64,000 nt of DNA from Epinephelus fuscoguttatus. Lineage: Eukaryota; Chordata; Actinopteri; Perciformes; Serranidae. The stretch is taken from contig NC_064759.1 in assembly GCF_011397635.1 (NCBI RefSeq), forward strand, positions 13,660,428-13,724,427. Reading direction: 5' to 3'. A program made the position numbers and the translations under genes. Below are positions 1 to 12,100 of the stretch, piece by piece. Below the pieces are notes generated by a model. That model had not been told where the DNA came from, did not search any database, and saw only the letters and a program-made list of their open reading frames with translations. Positions within the stretch are counted from its first letter, which is position 1; every line of letters begins with the position of its first letter.

Positions 1-716
1 TTGCTTTGTGACGAACGTCGCTACTTTTTGTTGGAAGTGGTCCTGAACAGAAACAAATTATTGTCAAATCCTGGACCTGTTTCCAGAGTAAACCATGTGG
101 TTGTGTTGTTGCAGTGGTTCACAATATTATTTATATATCGGTCGTATTTATCCAATGTCTGCATGTCATAAGATCAATTTCCTAATGGAGCAATAAATCC
201 ATCATTGTCACCAGCCTCCTATGTTTATACTGCACCAACGATCGAACTGTAAAAGTCAAAGCAGGGTCATAAACATTCTTGTCTCGCCAAATTAAAAAAA
301 TGTTGATTTTATAATTGTGTAATATTAATCATTTAGACTTCTGTTTTGATCACTCACCAGTTGGACTTAAGTTTAACTTGTCTTGTTTTTAACAGGTTGA
401 TTAATTTTTAAAAATATGCAGTATATTAATATATTTGTGTATAATGCAAAAAAGATGCATTGCATTTAAATCATAACAGTATTAATGTCTCTATTTGTGT
501 GAATATTGTAACAGGGCGTGTGGTGCATTATATATGATGATATGTAGTCTGCATTGTGTTAAGAGTTAGTAATTTATTTCATCTAAATTATGCATATCTT
601 GTTTTTGATATTTTCTTCTCTGATAATGCTAAACAGAATGACTCTGCATTTAATACACCTCACAAAGACATTTGTTGTGCAGTATGTTGACTTCCTGTCT
701 TTGTTTTGCTCATCAG
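1..716 (+). other. dap3 intron (partial), nothing else seen
   Basis: This AT-rich stretch precedes the first readable dap3 exon and ends in an ordinary acceptor (TTTGCTCATCAG) at 716. I find no further exon, RNA gene or recognisable repeat in it. The next dap3 exon upstream lies outside the window. Confidence 0.6.
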
Positions 717-1037
717 AAGGGGTTCGACAGCATGGACCCGTTCATCCCGGTGTCGGTGCCCAACTACAGCGAGAAGGAGTTTGAGAGCTGTTACCTCTAC
801 TATTTGGACCGCCACTGGCTGCAGCACCCGCAGAGTGAGTGATGATACTGTGGATGCTTTTTTTTTGTTTTGTTTTGTTTTTGTTTTTTGAAAGAAAGAC
901 ATTTAAGTGATGCAGACAGAGTAACTTTAAACTCTTGCTTTCCCTCATCAGGTCGGACAGAGGAAGGGAAGAAAGAAATCATCTTTTTGAGCAACAGAAA
1001 TCCAAAGATGTTGGACAGAATATGTGCCTCCTTGTGA
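717..1037 (+). CDS. dap3: DAP3 / mitochondrial ribosomal protein mS29, C-terminal end (last two exons)
   Basis: Exons are 717-834 and 952-1037 (TGA stop at 1035-1037), joined in phase through a split AGT serine codon. Together they encode the last 67 residues. The peptide runs [20 protein letters not shown], then a Tyr-rich helix, and ends [14 protein letters not shown]. This matches the C-terminus of DAP3, a GTP-binding protein of the mitochondrial small ribosomal subunit that was first described as a pro-apoptotic factor. The P-loop GTPase part of the protein lies upstream of the window. Both introns use GT..AG. An AATAAA follows about 180 bp after the stop, so the gene ends here, roughly 2 kb before the next gene on the same strand. 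The family assignment is firm; nothing in this fragment looks broken. Confidence 0.93.
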
Positions 1038-1056
1038 AGTTACATAAAGACTTAAA

Positions 1057-1065
<9 letters not shown>

Positions 1066-1102
<37 letters not shown>
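1066..1102. repeat. (AC)n microsatellite in dap3 3'UTR
   Basis: A run of about 18 AC dinucleotides lies 28 bp past the dap3 stop and before its poly(A) signal, so it would be transcribed in the 3'UTR. Confidence 0.9.
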
Positions 1103-1105
<3 letters not shown>

Positions 1106-1217
1106 CACTCACTCATACAAATATCAGTGTCCTACAACTACATAAACATACAAATATCAGTGTCTATAATATCTGTAAATTATGATGCATGTGTGTAACT
1201 TTGATAACAAAATGTCA

Positions 1218-1223
1218 AATAAA
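1218..1223 (+). terminator. poly(A) signal of dap3
   Basis: A canonical AATAAA hexamer lies 180 bp after the dap3 stop codon. It is the first such hexamer downstream of the stop. Confidence 0.65.
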
Positions 1224-1284
1224 GTTAAAAAAATGGCTTTTTGTTTGAGGTAATTATTGCACATCAAGTCAAATCCACAATAAA

Positions 1285-1375
1285 GGGGGCATCAGGGGCT
1301 TAGTGGTTAGAGCAGGCGCCCTATGCACAAAGGCCCTGTCCTTGCTGCAGCGGCCTGGGCTCGACCCTGGCCTGT
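1285..1375 (+). mobile_element. tRNA-derived SINE head (truncated)
   Basis: An A-box-like TAGTGGTTAGAGC (1301-1313) and a B-box-like GGCTCGACCCT (1358-1368) are spaced as in a tRNA-derived Pol III promoter. The cloverleaf is not otherwise convincing, so this is read as a SINE relic rather than a tRNA gene. It runs directly into the AC-rich repeat that follows. Confidence 0.5.
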
Positions 1376-1384
1376 GGCCCTCCA

Positions 1385-2455
1385 GCAAGAAGAGGAAATG
1401 ACCACAAAAAGAGATGCAAAGGAGCAGCAAAGACCTACAAACTAACTACAGAAAAGGGGCAAAAGAGACACAGAATTACATCAAAGAGATACAAAATGAT
1501 TATAAACACACAAACCCACAAAAAGATGCCTAACAATGACAGAGATGCAAAACAACAAAAAGATGCAACACTACTATAAAGTCTGGGTGTCTCGCTCCTA
1601 CAAAGGGAAGGTGGTTGGGCCTTATACAGTATGTGCCCAGCATGGATGGATAACTGAACGGGTCTACCAGGCACAGGCCCAGGGGTCAAATTATCAGGGC
1701 CCTCCCTTGGCATTTACCTAAATGTCACCCAAATGAACACATACATAGAAGGAAGACACAAAAAGCCAAGAAGGAGATGCAAAAGAAATGCAAGGAAGTG
1801 ACAAAATAACTATAAAAGAGGTGCAACAAACAAAAAGAGACACAAAATGTCCAAAAGGTCACAAAATTTCTCACACTGTAAAACCACCACAGAAACACAA
1901 AAAAAACTACAAAAAGGACAAACCAACCAAAGAGAGACACAAAATGACTTCAAATAAACACAAAATGACCAAAAGAGACAAAATTGCCTTAAAAAGACCT
2001 CAGAGACACAAAACAACTACATAAAGTGGTCAAATGTCCAATAAGAGACACAAATTAACAACAAAAAAATGGTTAAAACAGCTAAAAAACCCACAAAATG
2101 ATCTCCAAGACACACAGGGCGACCAAGGAGACACAAAATAACTACAAAATTTCAAAACATCCACAGAAAGACACAAAATGACTACAAAGAAGCACAAATG
2201 AACAGAAAAGACAGAATTACCACAAAATGACTTCAGAGAGACACAAAACAACTACAAAAAGGGATACAACAACCAAAGAGAAACACAAAATGACCACAAA
2301 AAAACCCTACAAAATGACAACAGAGACACAAAATAACTAGTAGACAATAAAACAACCAAGGAGAGACACAACATTAGGACATAAAAACAATCTACAAGGA
2401 GACACAAAATGACCAAAGTAGACAGAAATCCCAACAACAAGGAAGCAAAATCACC
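1385..2455. repeat. degenerate A/C-rich tandem repeat (about 1.07 kb)
   Basis: The + strand is built from imperfect short units such as ACAAAATGACCA, AAGAGACACAAAAT and AACTACAAAAAG, with very little T. Units drift in length and sequence, so this is an old satellite-like array. Open frames on either strand here are low-complexity and are not genes. A related patch appears at 3654-3770 inside gba1. Confidence 0.75.
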
Positions 2456-2852
2456 TCAAAGGCTGTGTGTTTCCAGCTCTGCGTAGCAGAGATGGTGGTA
2501 CCTTTTGCATATCTGTGTCCAGGGGCCCATTGTCTCACAGTCTGGGATGGTATTATCTACCACTTAGGTGCACTTGAGATGGGAAACAGGGAGGAAAGGT
2601 GAAGCAGAAATGAAACAACCTTGTTTTGAACCCATATGTGAGACGTGATATGTTTTACTTTAACAAAGACTTTACAATGTGCATAGAGAAAACTGAGAAC
2701 GTCATGGAAATAAATGTACAAGCCGTGTTACAGGCTTTTTTTTAAACGTCTAAAAACATGAACTCTGGATGACAGCACCATGAATTCCTTTATTCTCCGA
2801 CTTCTTTGTGGTGCGGCGCCACCTGGCTGCGGCTCAGAGTGCTGCACGGCTG

Positions 2853-2882
2853 TTCACGTGACGCTTCACAAAGTCACATGAC
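2853..2882 (+). promoter_or_regulatory. pair of CLEAR/E-box-like sites upstream of gba1
   Basis: TTCACGTGAC (2853-2862) and GTCACATGAC (2873-2882) sit 20 bp apart, about 320-340 bp before the gba1 start codon. Each differs by one base from the TFEB/MiT-family CLEAR consensus GTCACGTGAC. GBA is a known member of the lysosomal CLEAR network in mammals, so conserved control by TFEB-type factors is a reasonable inference. The transcription start is not proven; a donor-like GAG|GTGAGA at 3034/3035 suggests a short non-coding first exon just downstream. Confidence 0.6.
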
Positions 2883-3195
2883 TGGCCTAAAGTCTCACGT
2901 ATGATCGCTTAAACAGAGTGGGAAGAGGAAACGGTGGTATGGCACATTGGACAACACTGAGGTGACCGTCGACTGTGAACATCTTTAAAGTGAAGTCTCG
3001 TGAGATGCCAGAGTTTGTGTCAGGATCCTCTGAGGTGAGATAGTGTTGATAAAGTGCTCTGAATGACCTGACAATATAATGTGTGTGTGTCAGCTAAATG
3101 AATGGAGCAGGTGGGTCTTTGTTGACTTGTGTTTTACTGTTTGAAGTGCTGCCTGACACCTATCTGAACCAATATGCTCTTTGTTTGTAGATAAA

Positions 3196-6100
3196 ATGGC
3201 GTTGTTGTTGCCATCACCTGTGCTTCTGGCTCTTGTTTTCCTCTCAGTAGAAGTGACACTCTGTACAGGTAACACAACACAGGTGCACCTGCATTTAAAC
3301 TTCTGTCCACCAGCACAGACATAAAGTCACATATTTATGGTTTCTTCTCCTTCCAGGAAGTAATAAATGTGTCGCCAGAAACTTTGGCCATGACTCTGTA
3401 GTGTGTGAGTGTAACTCGACCCACTGTGACAGTGTTGGGCCAGTCACCTTGCCTCCACTGGGCCAGTACGCCTCCTACCTGAGCAGCATGGCCGGCAGCA
3501 GACTGGACGCGGGCCAGGGTCAGGTCCAGGTGAACAGCAGCGGGACAGGTGAGGGATGATGGGAGCTTCTGCTGGGATGTGTGAGGTGTTGGAGCAGGTG
3601 CAGAGCATCTCTTTTGTTTATACATACAAATGTATTATATCAGGATAAGAGCTGACCAGGAACAGTCACAAAAAGCCAACAAGGAGATGCAAACAAAGAC
3701 AAAGAGACATAAAATAACCAAAACAGACAAAATGACCCCAAAGAGACACAAGATTTCTGAGGAAATTCCAGGTATTCCCTCAGATACTGAGGAATTTCTT
3801 CTCTTGCACCATCGAGAGCGCCCTGATGGGGAACATCACCGCCTGGTATGGAAGAGGGCTGCAAGGCCCTGCAGAGAGTGGTTCATTCAGCTGAACATAC
3901 GATAGGTGCTTCTTTACCCTGCTGAAAGGATGTTCACACCAGGTGCTGCAAAAATAAGGTCAGGAGAATCATTAAGGATCCCAGCCACCCAGGTAGCTGC
4001 CTTTACTCCCTGCTGAGGTTAGGAGGAAGAGGCCAGCACTGAGAGGCTCAGGAGGAGCTTCTACCCTGACCCTGCCTTATCATAAACATTGAAATGTATT
4101 CATTACTACCACCACTACATATTGACAGAACTGACAGGACAGCTTTTATATTTCTTGAAAGCATATTTAATCATTTCACCTAAGAAATAAACTGATTGAT
4201 TTAAAGATAGAACATTAAGGGGAGTGAGATTTATGTGTTTCTTTCAGGCCTCAAGTTGACTATCGTTCCGTACCAGAAGTACCAGAAGATCAGGGGTTTC
4301 GGTGGAGCTATGACAGACGCAGCAGCCATTAACATCCTGTCACTTTCTGCCGGTGCACAGGACCAGCTGCTGCGACAGTACTTCTCCCCTGAAGGTACGC
4401 TCAGTAAAAACAACCACCTGAAAATACCCACTGTCTGTGCAACAGTATGGTGATGTGTCAGGAAAGCATACTGTGACGATAACATCCAGGAATAACGTAT
4501 ACATTTATTATTCATGTCTCTATATTTTTCATGTAAAAACACATAGCAACCAGTGTTTTTCTACATAGCAACAGTGGTCGTGCTCTGACACAATGAAAAA
4601 TACATTTCACACGTTCTGTTAGCGGTGTCTGTATGTGTAGGTTAGCTTGTTTCCCACATCAACAGAATCGACGTTACCCAGCATCATTCATACCAGTTGT
4701 ATTAGGGCTTGGTTGCATGGTTTAAAGGTCAAGCATGTGGAGTTAAGGGTGATATTTTGGCAGAAATAATATAATAAATATGTTTTCTTTAGTGTATAAT
4801 CACCTCAAAATAAAGATTGTTGTGTTTTCGTTACTTTAGAATGAGCCATTTATATCTACATGTTGCACTGCCACGTTTCTACAGTAGCCCAGACCAGACA
4901 AGCCAAACACGGCTCTACTTAGGGCCATTTGCGTTTTTGTGTTGGCCACCGTAGTTCTTAGCCCCTCCATCACAAGAGCATTGGACAAGGTGATTCAAAC
5001 CACTAAAAACACTAAACAAAGCAGTTTAACATGAAAGAAAATAGTGTTTTTCTGTTTGTTTTGGAGAGGAAGAGACCTTCGCAGATAATCCGGCTCCCAT
5101 TAAAAACATCCTGATTGTCTGGATCTTCAGTTACTATCACTGATTTGTAACGTAATACTGGTTTATTCAGCATTTTTAACGGTTTTAATAACCTGGTCCA
5201 TTGGTTTTGTAGAGGAAGAGACATCTGTAGATAAATCAGCTCCCAGTAAAAACGTCCTGTACAATGAATACTAAAGGAAATCTAACTGGGAGAAGTGGAA
5301 GAGAAGGATTGCAATCTGCAGTCCTCACCACTAGATGCCGCTAAATCCCTCCTTAAGCTTACTCACCTGACCTTTAAAACATTATCTTTATAAGAATATT
5401 TTCAATTTCCAAACATGTAATAAATGATTTTTAACAGTCTTTGTAGTTGTTATCAGATATCAGGACATTTAAGTATTTAATTTATTAATGTACAGTATTT
5501 GGCAAGACGTAGATCATGTTAATACATCTTTGTTTTACTATACTGTCATTCTTTGTTCAGTTATAGTCACTGAAAAATACATTAATAAACCCTTTATGAA
5601 TTGACTGTACACTGCTCATAACTGCTAAAGAAAAGGGAAATTTGTTCAAAAAAATCCATACACCGATCAGCCACAACATTAAAAACCACTGACAGGTGAA
5701 GTGTGTAACATTAATCATCTCATTACACTCCAAAATTCTGTTAGAAAACCTTGGGTCCTGGCATTTATGTGGAAGCTACTTGACATGCGCCACCCACCTA
5801 AACACCGTGACAGACCAAGTAAACCCCCTCATGGCAATGGCACTCCCTGATGGCAGTTGCAGGACAATACCACACTGTAAAAACAGCTCAGGAATGGTCT
5901 GAGGAGCGCGACAAAGAGCTTAAGGTGTTTACCAGGCCTACAAATTCCCCAGATCCCAATACGATTGAGCATCCGTGGGACATGCTGGTATTTTGCGTCA
6001 CACCCTATATGTTTAGCCTATGTACTTAAAGGATCCACAGCCGACGCCCTGGTGCCAGACACCACAGGACACCCCCATGATCCTGCTGCCATGCCTCGAC

Positions 6101-9100
6101 ATGACAGAGGCTCCACCCTGGATCAGACTTGGCTCTGATAAGGCATCAACACGGGATGCTTGATCAGATTGCGATCTGGGGAATATGGAGGCCAGGTTGA
6201 CGCCTTGAGCACTTTGTCACGTTCTAAGGGTCAGTTCTGAGCAGCGTGGCATGTTGCATTGTCCTGCTGGGAGGGCCACTGCCATGAGGAGGTGTGCTCG
6301 GTCTGTAACGGTGTCTAGGTGGGTGGTGTGTGTCAAGTGGCATCCACATGAACCCCAAGGTTTCCCAGCAGATCATTGCATCGTAACAAGATGATCAGTG
6401 TTATTCACTGACTGTACATTATCCCTACATATTGAATCATCACCCAGCCTCAGTCGTTATTGATGTTGTGTCTCTGGCAGGTATTGGCTACAGCGTTGTG
6501 CGTGTGCCCATGGCCAGCTGTGACTTCTCCACCCGTCTGTACACGTATGCTGACACACCTGGAGACTACAACCTGGACAACTTCACCCTGGCTCCTGAGG
6601 ACATCAACATGAAGGTATCTCTCTTCGCCTGTTCTCACACATACACACATCCATCCCTCAGTTACTTTAATCTTACCTCCTCTTCTTCCTCTCAGATCCC
6701 TCTCCTGCAGCGTGCTCAGGCCTTGTCTCCTCGCCCCCTGTCTCTGCTGGCCAGCGCCTGGAGCGCCCCCGTCTGGATGAAAACTAACGGTGCTCTTATA
6801 GGAAAGGGCTCCCTGAAGGGTCAGCCTGGGGGCAAGGAGCATAAAACCTGGGCTCAATACTATATCAGGTGACATGTTGGGCTTTACCTTAATGCACTGT
6901 CACATGTTGAGGGAAACTTACCCTGATGGACGTTTTATTTTTTCTTTTCATCCCTCTCAGGTTCCTTGAGGAATACGCTAAATATAACTTGACCTTCTGG
7001 GCTTTGACCACAGGGAATGAGCCCTCTGCAGGACAGATGACAAACTACAGGTCTGTTCTCACATTATAAATGCATAGTTAACCATCTTTGTGGCTGCTTA
7101 ATTTCACAACAGACTGAGAAGTATTTTACTGCAGTTTCCAGGCTCTTGGCTTCACTCCTGAGGAGCAGAGGGACTGGGTGGCTCTGGACCTCGGCCCTGC
7201 CCTGCACGCTTCTTCACACCCACGCACACACGTTCTCATCCTGGATGACAACCGTCTGCTGCTGCCTCACTGGGCTAAAGTGGTGAGTCCAAGGATGGAG
7301 AGGTAGTGGGGAAAGTCATGTTATACCCAGAGCTACACTGGGCATGAAGGCACAAAATTAGTTTGAACTTGAATCAGTAATAATAAACATTTTTTATATT
7401 GCACCTTTCATACAAGAAGTGCTTTAAGAGCAGCAGAGGCACTGAATGCTTCACATGATAATAATTGGCAGATCAAGAAATGAAGAGTATAGCGCCAAAT
7501 AAAACAACAACAAAATCTCATAACATGATGAAGATATAATATATGATACAAGATACTGTGTATTCAACACAGTAAAGAAGATATCAGGTAAGATAAAAGT
7601 GATGAGGTGTTGGGGGGGAGTTTAAAAAAAAAAAAAAAAAAGTCTAGTTAGCCACCATTCAGTCTGTAGTAGCAGCCGCAGGAATAAAAGACTTTTCCAT
7701 CTTCCAATCTCACGTCTTTATTCTCTGGAGAAAATAGTGTGAAGCTACCAAAGTATCAGACAGGAACAAACTTAATGAAAGGCGTTTCTGTGTTGTGTAG
7801 CAGCTGAGATAGGCTCAGGCTCCTAAACCATGAAGAGTTAGGGACTGAAGAAGAACAGATTTCTGCAGGGTTCACCAAGTTCAATTTAATACTTCTTTAG
7901 ACTTTTCATCACCACATAGACGGCAGTTGAATACGTGTTTCGCAGCCATACTGAGCAAAGTATGAAAGTATGATGGGAAACCAGTCGAGACAATTTGGCT
8001 TGAAGTTGTTTATTGTCTGGCTGTAGTAGGCCGGTACAATCTAGTACCACTAAGATTCAGTGCTGGTGCGCAGTACAGATTAGTGGACAGCAGCAGCCTG
8101 TGTAAACCAGTTTGGTAAAATTGAAAAGACATTCACAGATTCAAACATTTGGATCAGTAACTTAAAAGCGAAATGTTGTTAAATCACAAACGACCCCGCT
8201 TTCCACCTGTAGTAAGAAATACAACAAGCTACAAATTAATTTTCATCTAAACAAGGCATCCCCTTGAGCTGGAGAAATAACTTTGACGTACGTGTGCAGC
8301 CAGCTGTGAGATGAGTATGCAGGGACTGTCTAGAAAGTGCCACACCAAAAAGAGATACTATAAAAATATTTAATAATCTCACTCTTATAAAGTGTAGTGT
8401 CCTCAGAATCACTTCACTTATCAATGTTCTCCTCTTGGTTATAATACAACACTTAGCTTTGGTAAAAAAAAAAAAGGCTTTCACTGTGGAAATATTAAAA
8501 TAATTCACTCTTACAAAGTGTCCCTAGATATCCAATTACTTCAGCCCTACATTTTTTTGATGTGCCCAGTGTTCTAGAGGATTTAACTAACACACTCCAT
8601 TTTGAATGGATGAGATGTGCCCTGAAAGACAGGCTCCAACAGTGCAATAAAACCTGAAAACCCCTCATATCATACCTTGCAAGGTGGAGGGAGGTAGACC
8701 TGTGATGATGGGGATAACGGTCAGCTTGTTATCGTTCTCATTTTTTATTATTTTATGTTGATGTAATTGCACTTTATTTTTTTACTACCTTATTTAATCT
8801 TACCTTCGTGCCTGTTACAACAGTTGATCTGCTGTTGATCTCGGGGCATCATGCATGACTGTAATGTTCAGGAAAATGAGCCTTAGATGTAGATGTAGAC
8901 TACTAGTGGAATCCATCTGCTCAGTAAAAGTTATTTAAAAATGTGCCCAGTGTTCTAAAAAAAAAAAAGAAAAAGATTTTAGATTCAGAGACTTGCAAAT
9001 AGTTTAACTGTTGTGACTAAATATAGTTGTACTTTTCTGCTAATTTAAAACAGAACAAATTGTTATTTTGATGTTGAAATTTATGTCAACATTCACAAAT

Positions 9101-12100
9101 TATTCTGTGGCAATTGATCCATTTTAATAAATCATTTGCTGTAACTAATGATATAATCAATTGTATTAATGCTGCCTGGACCCAGATGAGCAGCACACTA
9201 TGTGGGGATGGATAAACTGATTAAAAAAGATACATTAATTTGTGTAATATCTCCAGATGCCTGCAACTGCATACAAAAACATGTTTGAACTGTCTACAGC
9301 AGGAAAGAGAAACTATTTCAGACTTCTGTGAATTAAATTTAAGATTTTTTATCAGCTAAAAAGACCTTACTATGCAGGATTTCCCTAAAAAAAAAAACAA
9401 TTTATAGAGTCAAACAGAAGTAATTCCTCTCTATCATCACTTGAGAAACACTCTGTGTGTGGTGGTGTATTTTTCTGGAGACTCTGCCCTCTGCGTGTAA
9501 TTTCTTATTTTCTTTTAGTTTCTGTGTTCAGGATGTTTATGGGCGTGTACCTCCACAGCGCTCAGGTGAGGTCAGAGCTTTATAAAAAGGTAGAGACGAG
9601 CTGCTAGACTGTAAGACTGTGAAAACTCAGCGGCCTCTGTGTTAGTCAGCAGATTTTTGAATTAAAATACAAAACTATTGAGAGTGTTTTAACTTCTCAA
9701 CGCCTTGCCTGGTACGGTCACCTTAACTGTGCATCCAAGAATAAACTCTCTGGGATTGCAACTATGGCTAGTAAAAGCAAAAGCCCTTGATCCAACTCTT
9801 ACCAGAAAGGACAAGGAAGAAAGCAAGGAGTTATCTTGGCAGATAGCTCCACCCTCTCTTGAGCCAGTTTGAGCTCTGGGAGGCGCTATAGAGTTCCTCT
9901 GGCGACTAAAATTGTATGTAAGAAGTCCTTTATCTCGAGTGCCATCAGTGTCCTTAACTCAACAAAGTGACTGATGAGTTTTAAACCACAGATGGACAAT
10001 GAACTGATTTAATGTGTTTCAGTGTTTTGTAATGACTTTATATGCTTGTCTACCTCACTACTTGTTTGCTTTTTACCATGCTGTCTTTAATATTTGGTGA
10101 GCAGAAGACAAATTTCCACCCATGTTGGACTATAAAAATAGATTCTATTCTAAGCAGCAAGCATCCAAGAGACATAGCGCTTAAAAAAAACGCAAATGTA
10201 GCGAGTGAAACACCAAACCAGAGTGAATCTGAGGTCGATTTTCACTTTTACTTCTGCTGGCGAGTGTGTTTGCAAACAGCGGCTGACAGTCTTGCACAGG
10301 AGGCTACCATGAGTGCTTCTTTAAGAGTTCTCAGTACCTGCAGAAATCCCTAACAGGAGCCCTGTTTGGTTTTCACATGTATTTTATGTGGAAACCTTTT
10401 TCACCTTGTCCCTCCAGGTCCTAACTGATGTTCACGCAGGCAGATACATTCACGGTGTGGCAGTTCACTGGTATCTTGACAGCTTCGTCCCGGCTGAGAT
10501 AAGCCTAGGAGTCACCCATCACCTCTACCCGGAGTATTACCTGTTTGGCACTGAGGCCTGCTCTGGCTGGAGCCCACTGGACAGAGGGGTGAAGCTGGGC
10601 AGCTGGGACAGGGCTGCGCAGTACGCACATGACATTATAGAGGTAAGATGACATTATCTTCTTGCGTGAGGCTTGTTCAGTCAGATCCACTGTGACAGAT
10701 GTGAGAGTTGACAAGCTGTGAGCTGTTCCTGAAAGGTGAATCACCTCCCTCGATGCTGCAGTGCAGGTTTACGAGTTGCATGCTGCTGCACACACACTCT
10801 TCAGAGATTGCCCGCAGGCTGTCAAACAAGCTGGAACTGGTGTTTAGTTTCCTCACTCTCTCTCAAATGAAATTAGACTCCCTCCTTTCTATCTATTTTG
10901 CATGGGTGCATTCAGACTGGAGACATCTTGAGAATCAGGAGGGATTTGTTTATGTAGATGTGTTGTCCTTGTGACATTTTAACAAAACACCAGGCACCAG
11001 TCCATCGGATTCATTTAAACCAAACAACACCTCTCACTACAAAGTTACAAAGCACAGACTAGATACTAATCTGTGGGTGTTTTCTCCACGGCAGGACTTA
11101 AATCATTATGTGGTGGGCTGGACTGACTGGAACCTGGCCTTGGACCAGACTGGTGGGCCAAACTGGGTTAAAAACTTTGTGGACAGCCCTGTTATAGTGG
11201 ATGCAAAGCGGGATGTCTTCTACAAGCAGCCACACTTCTATAGCATGGCTCACTTCAGGTAGCACACTGGCTCTCACATGATCTTTGTTCATAGTAGTGT
11301 TATTATAGTTTTCATTCATTTTTCATAAGTTTTTACTTTGTTTTTAATTTTTATTTTCAGTTCAGTTACTTTCCAGAGTGGATTTCCTCATTTCAGTTTA
11401 GTTTCTATTGTTTAAAAATGTTTGATTTTTAGTTTAGTTTGTATTAGTTTCAGTCTTACTTTTAGTTTTTATGCCTCTGCAACAGCCCTTAACTCAAGAA
11501 TTCATACGCTAATTATGACAAAATTTCACACAAATGTCTTTAATATGATAGAATGATGAAGTGATGACATTTATATCCAAAAGGTCAAAGGTCAGCAGCA
11601 GTGTGACATCATAATGTTCTGCAAAAACACTTTTCTGGCCATCGCTCAGCGCCATAACTTCAGGAACAGAACAGGAGGCATTTGGTCAGATACTGAATTG
11701 GTGACACAACTCTTGGGTGCTCAACTTGAAACTGTGCTGACAGTAAAGAGCTTCTGTGATTTTATGAGTCTGGACAGTCGTGGATGTAAACTGCAACTTT
11801 ACTGGTTGGGGGAGGGGTACAACCATGAGGCGGTAATTCTAGTTTTTTATTATAATATGGGTTTCTTTGTCAGACGCAAGCTCTAAAACGTTTGATTTAG
11901 TTTATCAGAATCCCGATTCGTTACTGCATTGCAGCAGCTATTCCGTCTTTGGTCCACAACAACTCTGCATTTGTGACTGTTTACAAAACAACTCACATAC
12001 AACACAAGACAGCTCCTGGTAATACAATTATTAACATATATGTTTTTCCATGATTTCATTTGGTAAGTAACCGCCATTTCGGGGCTAAATTTTCCTTTTG

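Noticed and set aside
1285-1375. Functional tRNA gene
   Set aside because: Only A/B-box resemblance; the arms do not form a tRNA and the sequence runs into repeat.
1435-2440. Several open frames rich in Phe/Leu/Val/Cys on the - strand
   Set aside because: They are the low-T repeat array read from the other strand; composition and repetition explain them.
1385-2455. CRISPR-like or satellite regulatory array
   Set aside because: Units are degenerate, unevenly spaced and lack unique spacers; the host is a vertebrate.
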